A stretch of DNA of 64,000 nt from Gemmatimonadota bacterium (GCA_027294455.1 JAPULZ010000064.1:62001-126000); one strand, 5' to 3'; shown: positions 29,172 to 38,678, counted from the first letter of the stretch. Notes: a model not told the origin generated them from the sequence alone. Translations and numbers: made by a program.

Positions 29172-30359
29172 ATGATCGAACCGACGCTGACTGCACCGAG
29201 TGATACGCTTCGGGAGCGTTTTCGGAAACTCCGAGAGAAGGAGTTTCCATGGACGGCCGAAACGACGTACCTGAACAACGCGAGCATCGGTCCCATTCCG
29301 GAACGCACGCGACGTCGCATCGACGCGTTCACGGCCAAACGCACGGCCCCCTACCTCCTTCCCGACGGCGACCTGCAACAGATTTTGCGGGACGCCCGCG
29401 CCGCGGCGGCTCGACTTCTGGGTGCGCACACGTCGGAAATCGGACTTGCCACGAACACGAGCTACGGGATCACGCTGGCCGCGCGGGCGCTCCCGCTGCG
29501 CATGGGAGACGTGGTACTGGTTCCTGATCGGGAGTTTCCGGCCAACGTCTATCCGTGGTTGATGCTGCGGGACAAGGGTGTCCACGTCGAGTTCGCCCCC
29601 AATACCGCCGAAGGCTGGCCCGACGAAGAATTCTTGTTGGAGCGCTTGGAGGATCCCCGAGTGCGAGTGCTCGCGATTTCGTTCGTGCAGTTCTCGAACG
29701 GATACCGGGCAGACCTCGGGCGGTTGAGCGAGGCCTGTCGCGAGCACGACGTGTTCTTGGTCGTCGATGCCATCCAGGGACTCGGCCAGGTTCCTCTCGA
29801 CGTGCGCAAGGTCCGCATCGACGTGCTGGCCTGCGGCGGGCAGAAGTGGCTGCTGTCTCCCTGGGGTGCGGGGTTCGTCTACGTCCGGCAGGACCTCCTC
29901 GAGGTGATTGAGCCGGTGGTGTGCGGGTGGATGGCCTTTCAGGGCACCGACGACTTCACTCGGCTGACCGACTACAATCCCGACTTCCATCTCGACGGCC
30001 GTCGATTGGAGATGGTCACGCTGCCGTTTCAGGATATGGCCGGAATGATCGAGAGCCTCACTATGTTGATGGAGTTGGGTGTGGAAGACATCACTGCGTA
30101 CACCCGGATGCTCCGGGAGCCCCTCGTGCGGTGCGCAGAGCTGGGCGAGTTCACCATCACCTCGCCGTTATCACCTGAACACGATTCTGCGATCGTGTGC
30201 GTGGCGCCGAAGGAACCGGCCGAGGCATTCCACCATCTCAAGCGCGCCAACGTGGTGTGTTCGATGCGCGAGGGTGCCATACGCCTATCGCCGCACTGCT
30301 ACAACACGGTGCGAGAGATGGAGCGGGTGGCGGCGATCCTTGGCGGTCACGCCCCGTAG
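29172..30359 (+). CDS. Class V aminotransferase (cysteine desulfurase / isopenicillin-N epimerase-like)
   Basis: A 395-aa PLP enzyme. The Schiff-base Lys sits in CGGQKWLLSPWG and the PLP-ring Asp in VVDAIQGLGQVP. N-terminal YLNNASIGPIP and the phosphate-binding NTSYGITLAA fit class V. The usual cysteine-desulfurase active-site Cys loop near the C-terminus is not obvious, so a cysteine-lyase, kynureninase-like or epimerase activity is as likely as IscS function. The ATG at 29172 has GGAGG a few bases upstream. It is separated by 67 bases from the methyltransferase. Confidence 0.85.
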   Translation: MIEPTLTAPSDTLRERFRKLREKEFPWTAETTYLNNASIGPIPERTRRRIDAFTAKRTAPYLLPDGDLQQILRDARAAAARLLGAHTSEIGLATNTSYGITLAARALPLRMGDVVLVPDREFPANVYPWLMLRDKGVHVEFAPNTAEGWPDEEFLLERLEDPRVRVLAISFVQFSNGYRADLGRLSEACREHDVFLVVDAIQGLGQVPLDVRKVRIDVLACGGQKWLLSPWGAGFVYVRQDLLEVIEPVVCGWMAFQGTDDFTRLTDYNPDFHLDGRRLEMVTLPFQDMAGMIESLTMLMELGVEDITAYTRMLREPLVRCAELGEFTITSPLSPEHDSAIVCVAPKEPAEAFHHLKRANVVCSMREGAIRLSPHCYNTVREMERVAAILGGHAP

Positions 30360-30363
30360 CATC

Positions 30364-31644
30364 TCACCCGTCAGTGGAGTCCAGCTTGATGATCACGTCT
30401 TTTTTCTTGCCCCGCCGCAGCCAGATATACCGATCCCCCAGCAGGTTATCCTCCCCGACCGTCGTCTCCATGTCGGCCCGCTCGCCGTTCACCGAGATGC
30501 CTCCCTGCCGCAACTGCCGGCGGGCCTCGCCTTTGGAGTCGGTCAGGCCGGAATTCGCGACTAGATCGACGATCCCCGTGGGGAGGTCGGCTCGCGTCAT
30601 GGTCCAGCACGGCAGTTCCCGCTCCAGCGTCTCCCAAACTTCGACCGATGCGCTCCGAATCGCGTCGACGGTGCTGCGGGCGAAGAACAGCTGCGATGCG
30701 GCGGCCACTCGTTCCACGGCGTGTTCCCCGTGTAGTTGCGCGGTCAGGTCGCGGGCGAGAGCGTGGTGGGGTTCGCGCGCGCCGGGGTCGGCGCCATGCT
30801 GCTCCATCAACCCGGCGATCTCCGCCTGCGTCTTGAACGTGAAAATCTTCAGGTGCGACTCCACGTCCCTGTCGTCCACGTTGATCCAGAATTGATAGAA
30901 CTCATAGGGCGATGTCATGGCCGGGTCGAGCCATACGGCTTCCCCGGCAGACTTGCCGAACTTGGTCCCGCTGGCCGTGGTCAGTAGCGGGGAGCAAAGC
31001 CCGTGGGCCTCGCCGCTGTCTACCCGCCGGATCAAATCGGTGCCGGCGGTGATGTTGCCCCACTGGTCGCTTCCCCCCATTTGCAACTCACAGCCCCGGG
31101 TACGGTATAAATGAAGGAAGTCGTATGCTTGGAGCAACATGTACGCGAATTCCGTGAACGAGATCCCCGAATCCAGCCGCGTTTTCACGGATTCCTTTTG
31201 CAACATGAGGGAGATGGTGAAGTGCTTGCCGATGTCCCGCAGGAAATCCACGAGCACCAGGGGCCGGAGCCAGTCGGCGTTGTTCATCGTCGTGGCGGCG
31301 TTGGAGACGTCGGAAAAATCGAGGAATCGCTCGAGTTGTGCGCGCTGGCGCGCCACGTTGACGTCGACGTCCGCCTGGGTGAGGAGCGGGCGCTCGGAGC
31401 GCTTGCCGCTCGGGTCGCCGATCAGGCCGGTGCCGCCCCCCACGAGCACGATGGGTGTTCCTCCGGCCCGCTGGAGATGGGCCAGGAGCATCACCACGAC
31501 CAGGTTGCCGATCTGGAGGCTCGAGGCGGTGGGATCGAAGCCGATGTATCCGGTGATCGGTCCCCTGGCCAGCCGCGCTGCGAGCGCAGGCGTCTGGTCG
31601 TGGATCAAGCCGCGCCAGCCGAGTTCTTCCAGCAGGTTCGTCAT
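30364..31644 (-). CDS. tyrS: Tyrosyl-tRNA synthetase
   Basis: TyrRS charges tRNA-Tyr. The 426-aa protein shows GYIGFDPTASSL, DQWGNITAGTDLIRR, the KMSKS-type loop KFGKS and a C-terminal S4 RNA-binding domain (GISVNGERADMETTV). The HIGH signature is altered: residues 44-47 read QIGN where most TyrRS have H(I/L)GH. The terminal Asn is known in some lineages, but Gln at the first position is uncommon. The ATG at 31644 is the start; the ORF-track extension to 32037 lies under the PBP gene. It converges on the aminotransferase with four bases between. Confidence 0.95.
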   Translation of the reverse strand: MTNLLEELGWRGLIHDQTPALAARLARGPITGYIGFDPTASSLQIGNLVVVMLLAHLQRAGGTPIVLVGGGTGLIGDPSGKRSERPLLTQADVDVNVARQRAQLERFLDFSDVSNAATTMNNADWLRPLVLVDFLRDIGKHFTISLMLQKESVKTRLDSGISFTEFAYMLLQAYDFLHLYRTRGCELQMGGSDQWGNITAGTDLIRRVDSGEAHGLCSPLLTTASGTKFGKSAGEAVWLDPAMTSPYEFYQFWINVDDRDVESHLKIFTFKTQAEIAGLMEQHGADPGAREPHHALARDLTAQLHGEHAVERVAAASQLFFARSTVDAIRSASVEVWETLERELPCWTMTRADLPTGIVDLVANSGLTDSKGEARRQLRQGGISVNGERADMETTVGEDNLLGDRYIWLRRGKKKDVIIKLDSTDG

Positions 31645-31713
31645 GGCGGCGAAGGTTACGAAAGCGCCTAACTGCTGGCAAGCGGAATGGGTTCCTTGTA
31701 CGTTGGAGTTCCT

Positions 31714-33933
31714 ATGGTTTCTCCGGTAAAACCGCTCATCGCGTTGTGGCGCAAACCCGGAACACGCAGAACGGCCGGTTTCGGTGTCTTGGCGATGTTC
31801 GGTCTCGGGCTCGGCGTGTCGTTTGGGTCGTGGACCCGGGCGTGCGCCGGCACGTCGTGTCCGTCGATCGGGTATCTGGAGACGTATCAACCCGAGCAAG
31901 CCGCCAAATTCTACGCGGCGGACGGCCGGCTGATTCAGGACATGGGCATCAGCCGTACGGTGGTGGCCCTCGAGGAGATGTCCCCCGCCATTCCGGCGGC
32001 GTTTCTCGCATCCGAAGACCGGCGCTTCTTCCAGCATCCCGGCGTCGACATGCGGGGGTTCCTTCGCCAGTTCCGCAACCTGGCCCTCGGCCGCCGGCTG
32101 CAGGGTGGCTCCACCATCACCATGCAGCTTGCCCGCAACGTGTACACCGATCAGCTCCCCATGGAGGAGCGGAGCGTTCAGCGGAAGCTCCGCGAGATTC
32201 AGGTCGCGCTGGAGTTGGAGCGGACCTACCCCAAGGAGCGCATCCTCGAGCTATACCTGAACCAGATCTTCCTGGGCGGTCGGGCCAATGGGGTCGAAGA
32301 GGCCGCGCGGCGGTACTTCGGCAAATCGGCTGCCGAGGTCAACGTGGCCGAGGCGGCTACCCTGGCGGGCATCGCGCCTTTCCCCAACGCCCGCGAGCCC
32401 CGGCGTTTCCCCCGACAAGCACTGGTGCACCGGAACACCGTGCTCAACCTCATGCGCGACCAGGGCTATCTGACCCCCGAGGACGCCGAACGGTGGAAGG
32501 CTTTTCCCCTGGAGGTGAGTACCAGGGAGGACTTCCTGGGATACGCGGAGTACTTCGTCGAGTGGGTCAGGAAGAAGCTCTACGCCCGTTTTGGCGACGA
32601 GCTGTTCGCCCGGGGTTACCGGGTGTACACGACGCTCGATCTCGACATGCAGCGGTCGGCGGAGCGGGCCCTCGAGGATCGGCTCCGGGAGATCGAATCC
32701 GGGAATCGACGTCCCGACCGTCCCATCCAGGACTTCCCCCACATCACCTACCAGGAGTACCGGGACAGCCTCGGCGGGAGGCCGTCCGAGCGCAGCGAGA
32801 CACCATATCTGCAAGGGGCCCTGGTCACCATCGAGGCCCAGAACGGATACGTGCGAGCCATGATCGGGGGGCGCAACTACTCGGAATCGAAGTGGAACCG
32901 GGCGACCCAATCCGATCGCCAGGCGGGATCGACGTTCAAGCCGTTCGTCTATTCGGCCGCGATCCGGGCAGGCCGCCCGGCCAGCCACATCATCGTCGAT
33001 GAGCCCATCAGCATCTTCCAACCCACCACGGGACAACCCTGGGAGCCCCGCAACTTCGAGGGTGACTATCGTGGCCCCATGTCTCTCCGCCACGGACTGA
33101 GGACCTCGCGCAACCTGATCGCGATTCAGCTGGGGCGGGAGATCGGCGTCAACACCGTCGTGGGGGAGGCGCTGCGGTTCAAGCTCTCCACGACGATCCC
33201 GGCCGTGCCGTCGGTGTCCATCGGTGCGGCGACGGTCTACACGCTGGAGATGGTGTCCGCCTACTCGGCATTCGCGACCCTCGGCGTGCACGCCGCGCCG
33301 CTCGGCATCCTCCGCGTCGAGGACGGCGAGGGCAATATCGTGTGGGAGCCCCAGGTGCGCACCGAGCGGGTCATGGATGAGGAGCATGCCTGGATCATGA
33401 ACAGCATGCTCCAGGACGTGGTGAATTCGGGCGTCGGGACGGCTTACGGCGCGGTGCGGAACCGGGGCCGGTTCCCATGGCGGATTCCGGCGGCCGGCAA
33501 GACGGGAACGACCAACGACGGTACGGACGTCTGGTTCATGGGCTTCACCCCGGAGTTCGTGACGGGTGTGTGGATGGGATTCGACCGGCCGCAGCGGATC
33601 ATGGACAACGCCACCGGCGGGGGACTCGCGGCCCCGGTATGGGCCACCTACATGAATGAGGTCTACTCCCGGCGGGCGGCGCCCGAGCCCTGGAAACGTC
33701 CCGAGACGCTGATCACGCGGCAGGTCGACAAGTTCACCGGCTATCTCGCCACCCGGGTTTGTCCACCCCAGGAGCGGTATCAGGAGTGGTTCATTCCGGG
33801 CACCGAGCCAACCGAGTACTGCCCGTATCATCCCGACCCGTTCCAATTCGGCATCAGCTCGGCGGTGGATGCCGCGAACCCACCAGGGGGGTGGGGCGCC
33901 CAGCGACACCACGACCATGGTCAGGACCCCTGA
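31714..33933 (+). CDS. Class A penicillin-binding protein (PBP1-type)
   Basis: A 739-aa bifunctional peptidoglycan synthase. An N-terminal signal-anchor is followed by a GT51 glycosyltransferase domain with catalytic Glu in ASEDRRFFQHPGVD and GGSTITMQLARN. The transpeptidase domain has the serine motif STFKPFVYS and KTGTTND. The ATG at 31714 is preferred over 31687 because GGAG lies five bases upstream. The C-terminal tail is short and His-rich. The last 17 bases overlap the amidohydrolase start in another frame. Confidence 0.94.
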   Translation: MVSPVKPLIALWRKPGTRRTAGFGVLAMFGLGLGVSFGSWTRACAGTSCPSIGYLETYQPEQAAKFYAADGRLIQDMGISRTVVALEEMSPAIPAAFLASEDRRFFQHPGVDMRGFLRQFRNLALGRRLQGGSTITMQLARNVYTDQLPMEERSVQRKLREIQVALELERTYPKERILELYLNQIFLGGRANGVEEAARRYFGKSAAEVNVAEAATLAGIAPFPNAREPRRFPRQALVHRNTVLNLMRDQGYLTPEDAERWKAFPLEVSTREDFLGYAEYFVEWVRKKLYARFGDELFARGYRVYTTLDLDMQRSAERALEDRLREIESGNRRPDRPIQDFPHITYQEYRDSLGGRPSERSETPYLQGALVTIEAQNGYVRAMIGGRNYSESKWNRATQSDRQAGSTFKPFVYSAAIRAGRPASHIIVDEPISIFQPTTGQPWEPRNFEGDYRGPMSLRHGLRTSRNLIAIQLGREIGVNTVVGEALRFKLSTTIPAVPSVSIGAATVYTLEMVSAYSAFATLGVHAAPLGILRVEDGEGNIVWEPQVRTERVMDEEHAWIMNSMLQDVVNSGVGTAYGAVRNRGRFPWRIPAAGKTGTTNDGTDVWFMGFTPEFVTGVWMGFDRPQRIMDNATGGGLAAPVWATYMNEVYSRRAAPEPWKRPETLITRQVDKFTGYLATRVCPPQERYQEWFIPGTEPTEYCPYHPDPFQFGISSAVDAANPPGGWGAQRHHDHGQDP

Positions 33934-35212
33934 TCTGCTGAGGATCTCCGCAGGAGCGATCTATCCGGTGAGCGGCCCCGTCATCCAACACGGGGCCGTT
34001 CTCGTTCACGGCGATGGGCGGATTGCCGCGGTGGGTCCCGACCAGGAGGTGCCGCGACCCGGCGACGCGGCCACGGTGGATTTCCCCGACGCCGTCGTGC
34101 TCCCCGGCCTGGTGAACGTGCATACCCATCTGGAGTTGACGGTGCTCTCCGGAGCCATCGAGGAGGAGGATTTCTTCGACTGGATCCGGCACGTTCGCCG
34201 GGCCAAGCAGGAGTTGTCTCCCGAGCAGCTCCGCGCTTCCGCGGAGCAGGGGGTCAGGGATGCCTGGCGCTGCGGGATCACCACCGTGGGTGATACCGGT
34301 GATTCGGGTGCCGTGGTGGATGCCCTGTCCAGATTGGGAGGCCGCGGGGTCGTCTTCCAGGAGGTCTTCGGCCCCCACCCGGATCAGGCCGCCGGTGCCA
34401 TCGCAGCCCTCGAGACCCGCGTGGCCGAACTCGCCGCCCGGGCCGGGAGCACGGTGCGCGTCGGCGTTTCACCCCACGCCCCGTATACGGTGAGCGCAGC
34501 TCTCTACGGTCGGGTGGCGGAGCTGGCGGTGCGGGACGCCCTCCCGGTCGCCCTCCACATCGCCGAGTCGCCGGCCGAGGTGGCCCTGGTCACCCGGGGG
34601 AGGGGTCCCTTCGCCGAGCTCTGGCGCGGCCGGGGGATTCCCGGAATCGAAACCGCCCGCTCACCCATCGCCTATCTCGAGCGCACCGGCATCCTCCAAG
34701 CGCGGCCCCTGGCCATTCACGCGGTCCAAACGGACGGCGAGGACCTGGACGCTCTGTGTGCGAATGACTGTGGAGTCGCATTATGCCTGCAGTCTAACGG
34801 CAGGCATGGCCACGGTTTTCCGCCGGTGGCGGCGATGGTGGATCGCGGCTTGGCACTCGGAGTGGGGACCGATTCCCTCGCCAGCGTGGAGTCGCTGGAC
34901 CTGTTCCCGGACTTGCGGTTGGTATGCGAGCGGGCGGGGTTGGGTGCCGGTGCCGCGCTGCGATTGGTGACGGCGGACGCGGCCAAGGTCTTGTGGCTGG
35001 ACTCCGAAATCGGCACCCTCGAACCTGGCAAATGGGGCGATCTCTGCGTGCGCCGGCTTGCCCCGGGCATTCGCTCAGAGCCGGCCGGCCTCGCCAGGAG
35101 GGTCCTCCAGGGTGGTGCCGAGGATGTGTTGGCGACGTATGTTGCAGGGCGGTGCGTGTACGATGGACGCGCCGATAACAATCCCGATCCCGTACGACAC
35201 TCACGCACATGA
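33917..35212 (+). CDS. Amidohydrolase-family deaminase-like protein
   Basis: A 431-aa metal-dependent hydrolase of the amidohydrolase superfamily (chlorohydrolase / cytosine-deaminase branch). Metal ligands are seen in NVHTHLELT, SPHAPYTVS, LHIAES, AIHAVQ and GTDSLAS. Where many deaminases have HCPRSN this protein reads LCLQSN, so substrate specificity may differ. Candidate activities are aminofutalosine, adenosine or guanine deamination; I cannot choose. Start ATG 33917 overlaps the PBP end, and its stop overlaps the argR ATG (ATGA). Confidence 0.8.
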   Translation: MVRTPDLLRISAGAIYPVSGPVIQHGAVLVHGDGRIAAVGPDQEVPRPGDAATVDFPDAVVLPGLVNVHTHLELTVLSGAIEEEDFFDWIRHVRRAKQELSPEQLRASAEQGVRDAWRCGITTVGDTGDSGAVVDALSRLGGRGVVFQEVFGPHPDQAAGAIAALETRVAELAARAGSTVRVGVSPHAPYTVSAALYGRVAELAVRDALPVALHIAESPAEVALVTRGRGPFAELWRGRGIPGIETARSPIAYLERTGILQARPLAIHAVQTDGEDLDALCANDCGVALCLQSNGRHGHGFPPVAAMVDRGLALGVGTDSLASVESLDLFPDLRLVCERAGLGAGAALRLVTADAAKVLWLDSEIGTLEPGKWGDLCVRRLAPGIRSEPAGLARRVLQGGAEDVLATYVAGRCVYDGRADNNPDPVRHSRT

Positions 35213-35658
35213 AGACCCAGCGACACGCGGTCATCCTGCGCCTGGTGCAGCAGGCCCGGGTTCACAGCCAAGAGGAACTCCGCGAGCTGCTCCTGGGCCA
35301 GCACATCGAGGTTACCCAGGCCACGCTGTCGCGGGATCTTCGGGAGCTCGGCCTGGGCAAGGTGGCCGATCCGAAGGGGGATTCGTTCTATGCCCTCCCG
35401 GCGGATCACATCTCCCAATTTCCCCCGGTGGAGCAACTCGTGCCGACCCTCCTTCTCTCCATCGACGGCGTGGGCCCGCTGGCCGTGGTGCGGACCCCTC
35501 CGGGGAGCGCCGAGGCGTTGGGCGGGTCGCTGGATCACGCGGATTGGTCCAACGTGCTGGGGACCATCGCCGGCGACGACACCCTCCTCATCATCACCCG
35601 GAGTGAAAAAGCCCGCCACGAGGTGACCCGGAAGCTCAGGGATCTCGCCGGCATTTGA
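35209..35658 (+). CDS. argR: Arginine repressor ArgR
   Basis: A 149-aa ArgR. The N-terminal winged helix (about 1-70) has TQATLSRDLRELGL as recognition helix. The C-terminal domain that hexamerises and binds arginine carries GTIAGDDTLLIITR. It would repress arginine synthesis when arginine is abundant. It lies immediately above argG-argH, with a palindrome in the intervening 73 bases that fits an ArgR site. The ATG overlaps the amidohydrolase TGA. Confidence 0.95.
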   Translation: MKTQRHAVILRLVQQARVHSQEELRELLLGQHIEVTQATLSRDLRELGLGKVADPKGDSFYALPADHISQFPPVEQLVPTLLLSIDGVGPLAVVRTPPGSAEALGGSLDHADWSNVLGTIAGDDTLLIITRSEKARHEVTRKLRDLAGI

Positions 35659-35660
35659 TG

Positions 35661-35688
35661 TTGACATCCCCCACCCGGGCTGTATTTT
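35661..35688 (+). promoter_or_regulatory. Probable promoter of argG-argH
   Basis: TTGACA (35661-35666), a perfect -35 hexamer, is followed after 16 bases by TATTTT (35683-35688). It lies 44 bases above the argG ATG in otherwise GC-rich DNA. The -35 abuts the argR stop. Confidence 0.7.
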
Positions 35689-35708
35689 TATGCACTTGAT
35701 AGCATAAA
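35687..35708. promoter_or_regulatory. Candidate ArgR operator (ARG box)
   Basis: Perfect inverted repeat TTTATGC-N8-GCATAAA, overlapping the -10 and the expected transcription start of argG. Size, AT-richness and ATGC half-sites resemble known ARG boxes, and the argR gene is immediately upstream. Binding here would block RNA polymerase. Confidence 0.65.
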
Positions 35709-35731
35709 TCCTCATCAAGTGAGTTGACGCA

Positions 35732-36958
35732 ATGGGTCCATTGGTGGTGTTGGCGTATTCGGGTGGACTCGACACCTCGGCCATCGTGCCCTGGTTGAAG
35801 GAACACTACGACGCTCGGGTCCTGTGCTTTGCGGCCGATGTGGGGCAGGGGCAGGGCGAGTTGGATGGACTCGAGGCCAAGGCGGTCCAGTCCGGGGCAG
35901 TGGGCTGCATCGTCGAGGATCTGCGGGAGCGGTTCGTCCGCGACTTCATCTTCCCTACCCTCAAGTCCGGGGCGGTCTATTCCCGGGAGTATCTCCTGGG
36001 GACGGCCATGGCCCGGCCCGCCATCGCGGCGGCGCAGGTAGCGGTGGCGCGGGACGCCAACGCGCACCTGCTCGCCCACGGCTGCACCGGGAAGGGGAAC
36101 GATCAGGTGCGTTTCGAGCTGACCTACGGATGCCTGGCGCCCGATCTGGGCGTGATCGCGCCGTGGCGGGAGTGGGAGTTCAAGGGACGCGAGGATCTGC
36201 TTGGCTATCTGGCGGAGCGGGGCATCGCGGTGGACGTGTCTCCGGCGAAGCCCTACAGTCGGGATCGGAATCTGTGGCATTGCTCCCATGAGGGAGGGGT
36301 GTTGGAAGACCCGTCCGTGGCGCCGCCAGACGATTTGTTCTTGCTCACGAAGCACCCCGCCGACGCTCCCGACACCGCGCAAGACGTGAAGATCGAGTTC
36401 GAGGCCGGAGAGCCGGTGGCCGTCGACGGTGTCCCCTTGGGACCTGTGGCACTGATCGAGCATCTCAACGCCGTGGCGGGAGAGCACGGAGTGGGGCGCG
36501 CCGATGTGGTGGAGGACCGACTGGTGGGCATGAAGTCCCGGGGGGTGTACGAAACCCCGGGGGGCACCCTGCTGCGCACCGCGCACCGGGAGCTGGAGCA
36601 GATCGTCCTCGATCGGCGAACTCTCAACCTCAAGGATCAGTTGGCGCCCCGGTATGCAGATCTGTTGTACGAAGGGCGCTGGTGGACCACCGAGCGCGAG
36701 GCGCTGGACGCGTTGGTGTCCACCACGCAGACGAATGTGTCGGGGGAAATCGAGTTGCGTCTGTTCAAGGGCCATGTGACGGTGCTCTCGCGCATGAGTC
36801 CCCATAGCCTGTACTCGGCAAGGCACGCCACGTTCGAGGCCGACGAGGCCTTCGACCACGCCGACGCCGGCCCGTTCATTCGCCTGTTCGGCCTTCAAGA
36901 ACGCCTCGCCTCGGAGCAGCGGGCCGCGAAGACGTCGCAGGAGCAGGCCTTGGTGTGA
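35732..36958 (+). CDS. argG: Argininosuccinate synthase
   Basis: The 408-aa enzyme joins citrulline and aspartate with ATP. It shows the PP-loop start LVVLAYSGGLDTS, the TGKGNDQVRFE motif and SPAKPYSRDRNLWH. Family length is normal. The stop overlaps the argH GTG by four bases, and expression is probably controlled by ArgR through the palindrome upstream. Confidence 0.96.
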   Translation: MGPLVVLAYSGGLDTSAIVPWLKEHYDARVLCFAADVGQGQGELDGLEAKAVQSGAVGCIVEDLRERFVRDFIFPTLKSGAVYSREYLLGTAMARPAIAAAQVAVARDANAHLLAHGCTGKGNDQVRFELTYGCLAPDLGVIAPWREWEFKGREDLLGYLAERGIAVDVSPAKPYSRDRNLWHCSHEGGVLEDPSVAPPDDLFLLTKHPADAPDTAQDVKIEFEAGEPVAVDGVPLGPVALIEHLNAVAGEHGVGRADVVEDRLVGMKSRGVYETPGGTLLRTAHRELEQIVLDRRTLNLKDQLAPRYADLLYEGRWWTTEREALDALVSTTQTNVSGEIELRLFKGHVTVLSRMSPHSLYSARHATFEADEAFDHADAGPFIRLFGLQERLASEQRAAKTSQEQALV

Positions 36959-38370
36959 GCGACGGCGGCGCATCCGAGAATCCCCCAACCCCATTGTCCG
37001 CCTCGCACCAGCTGTGGGGCGGGCGTTTTGCCAAGCCGCCCAGCGAGGCGATGGCCGCTCTCAACGACAGTCTCTGGATCGACAGGCGCCTGTGGCCGCA
37101 GGACATACGCGGGAGCCAGGCGTGGATCGAGGCCCTCGAGCACGCCGGGATCCTGAGCGCCGCGGAGCGGCAGACCCTCCACGAAGGGCTGGACCGCGTG
37201 GGCGAACGGCTGGCGGGGGGAGGGGAAGCGGACGCGACGGACGAGGACATCCACACCTTGGTGGAGCGTCTGCTGTACGAAGAGGTAGGTGAACTCGCCG
37301 GCAAGCTCCACACGGGACGTTCCCGGAACGACCAAGTGGCGACCGACCACCGGCTCTGGTGTCTCGAAGCCATCGCCGCCCTGGACACCGAGGTCTCGCG
37401 CCTCGGTGCCAGCTTGATCACTCAGGCCCGTGCCGGGATAGACCTGGTGCTTCCTGGGTACACCCACGGCCAGCAAGCCCAGGCGGTGCGGTGGGCGCAC
37501 GTGCTGCTGGCCCATACGTGGCCCCTGGTGCGCGACCGGGAGCGGCTCGCTGCCGTGCGGCACCGGGTGGCGGAACTCCCGTTGGGGTCCGGCGCCCTGG
37601 CGGGCTCCGGGGTCGCCGTGGATCGTGAGTTGTTGCGCGAGCGGCTCGGGTTCGACCGCGTATCGAACAACGCTCTCGACGCCACGGGCGATCGCGATTT
37701 CGTGGTCGAGTTGTTGTTCGCCGTCACCATGATCGCGACACACGTCTCGCGCCTCGGCGGCGAGATGGTGACGTACAGTTCGACGGAGTATGGATTCATC
37801 AAGTTGTCAGACGACTTCTCCACCGGCTCGAGCCTCCTGCCGCAAAAACGCAACCCGGACGTGTTCGAGCTGGCCCGGGCGAAGGCGAGCCGCACGTTGG
37901 GGAATCTGGTGGCCATGCTCGCCACCATGCGGGGCCTCCCGGCCGGGTACAGCAAGGACCTCCAGGAGGACAAGTCGTTGTTGTTCGATGCGGTGGACAC
38001 GGCCCTGGTCACGTTGCCCGCCGTGCGGGGCGCGATGGACGCGCTGGAACCGGTACCCGAGCGGATGCGTGGCGCACTCCAGGAAAGCCTGCTCGCCACC
38101 GACGTCGCCGACGATCTCGTCGCCGCCGGCGTCCCGTTTCGGGAAGCGCACGGACTCGCCGGGAAGCTGGTGCGCACCGCGGAGGAGCTGGGCACGTCGC
38201 TCCGCGGCGTTCCCCGCGACCGGGCGGACGCCATCCACGCCGCGTTGCCGGACATCCTGTCTCGGCTGGGCTCCTTTGAGGAATCGACCCAGCGGCGTGC
38301 CACGGCGGGAGGCACGGCGCGGGAAGCAGTGCTGGCCCAGCTCGAGTCCCTCGAGGGGCGTTTTCTCTAG
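36955..38370 (+). CDS. argH: Argininosuccinate lyase
   Basis: The 471-aa lyase splits argininosuccinate into arginine and fumarate. The fumarase/aspartase signature GSSLLPQKRNPD is present, as are LWGGRF at the N-terminus, HTGRSRNDQVATD and the catalytic His in YTHGQQAQ. The first about 20 residues are a low-complexity extension before the conserved start. GTG at 36955 overlaps argG. The 3' end overlaps the convergent small gene by four bases. Confidence 0.96.
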   Translation: MSDGGASENPPTPLSASHQLWGGRFAKPPSEAMAALNDSLWIDRRLWPQDIRGSQAWIEALEHAGILSAAERQTLHEGLDRVGERLAGGGEADATDEDIHTLVERLLYEEVGELAGKLHTGRSRNDQVATDHRLWCLEAIAALDTEVSRLGASLITQARAGIDLVLPGYTHGQQAQAVRWAHVLLAHTWPLVRDRERLAAVRHRVAELPLGSGALAGSGVAVDRELLRERLGFDRVSNNALDATGDRDFVVELLFAVTMIATHVSRLGGEMVTYSSTEYGFIKLSDDFSTGSSLLPQKRNPDVFELARAKASRTLGNLVAMLATMRGLPAGYSKDLQEDKSLLFDAVDTALVTLPAVRGAMDALEPVPERMRGALQESLLATDVADDLVAAGVPFREAHGLAGKLVRTAEELGTSLRGVPRDRADAIHAALPDILSRLGSFEESTQRRATAGGTAREAVLAQLESLEGRFL

Positions 38371-38600
38371 CCTCCCAACTCCTGCAGCATCTCGGCGAAA
38401 TTGGGTTCCTCCCACCGAAACCGGTGGGGATCCACTGCGTCACGGATCATGGCCAGCGTGTCCGAAAGCTGGTCGGCGTACTCCTCCTCGAACTCTTCCT
38501 CCCGAAACACATCTTCGGCCCAGGCCGCCAGGTCCTCCACCGTCAGCTGGCCCTCCAGATGGAGCTCGATCTGGGATATCAAATCTGCGCGGGTCACCAT
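38367..38600 (-). CDS. Small acidic hypothetical protein
   Basis: A 77-aa, strongly acidic, predicted helical protein (VFREEEFEEEYADQL). It starts at ATG 38600 (the ORF-track TTG at 38639 is less likely) and ends overlapping the argH stop in the opposite direction. I do not recognise a family. The ordered composition and tight convergent packing suggest a real gene, but evidence is limited. Confidence 0.55.
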   Translation of the reverse strand: MVTRADLISQIELHLEGQLTVEDLAAWAEDVFREEEFEEEYADQLSDTLAMIRDAVDPHRFRWEEPNFAEMLQELGG

Positions 38601-38649
38601 GGATGGCGTATCGATCCCCCGGGTGCTTGGTTGGACCAAACCTGTGCTC

Positions 38650-38678
38650 TTGCAATCACTTACGAGACAGCGTAAGAT
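38650..38678 (+). promoter_or_regulatory. Promoter for the HNH nuclease gene
   Basis: TTGCAA (38650-38655) and TAAGAT (38673-38678) with an ideal 17-base spacer, 57 bases above the ATG. Confidence 0.65.

Noticed and set aside
32251-33918. 555-aa minus-strand ORF opposite the PBP gene
   Set aside because: Shadow of a confidently identified PBP; composition typical of antisense in GC-rich DNA.
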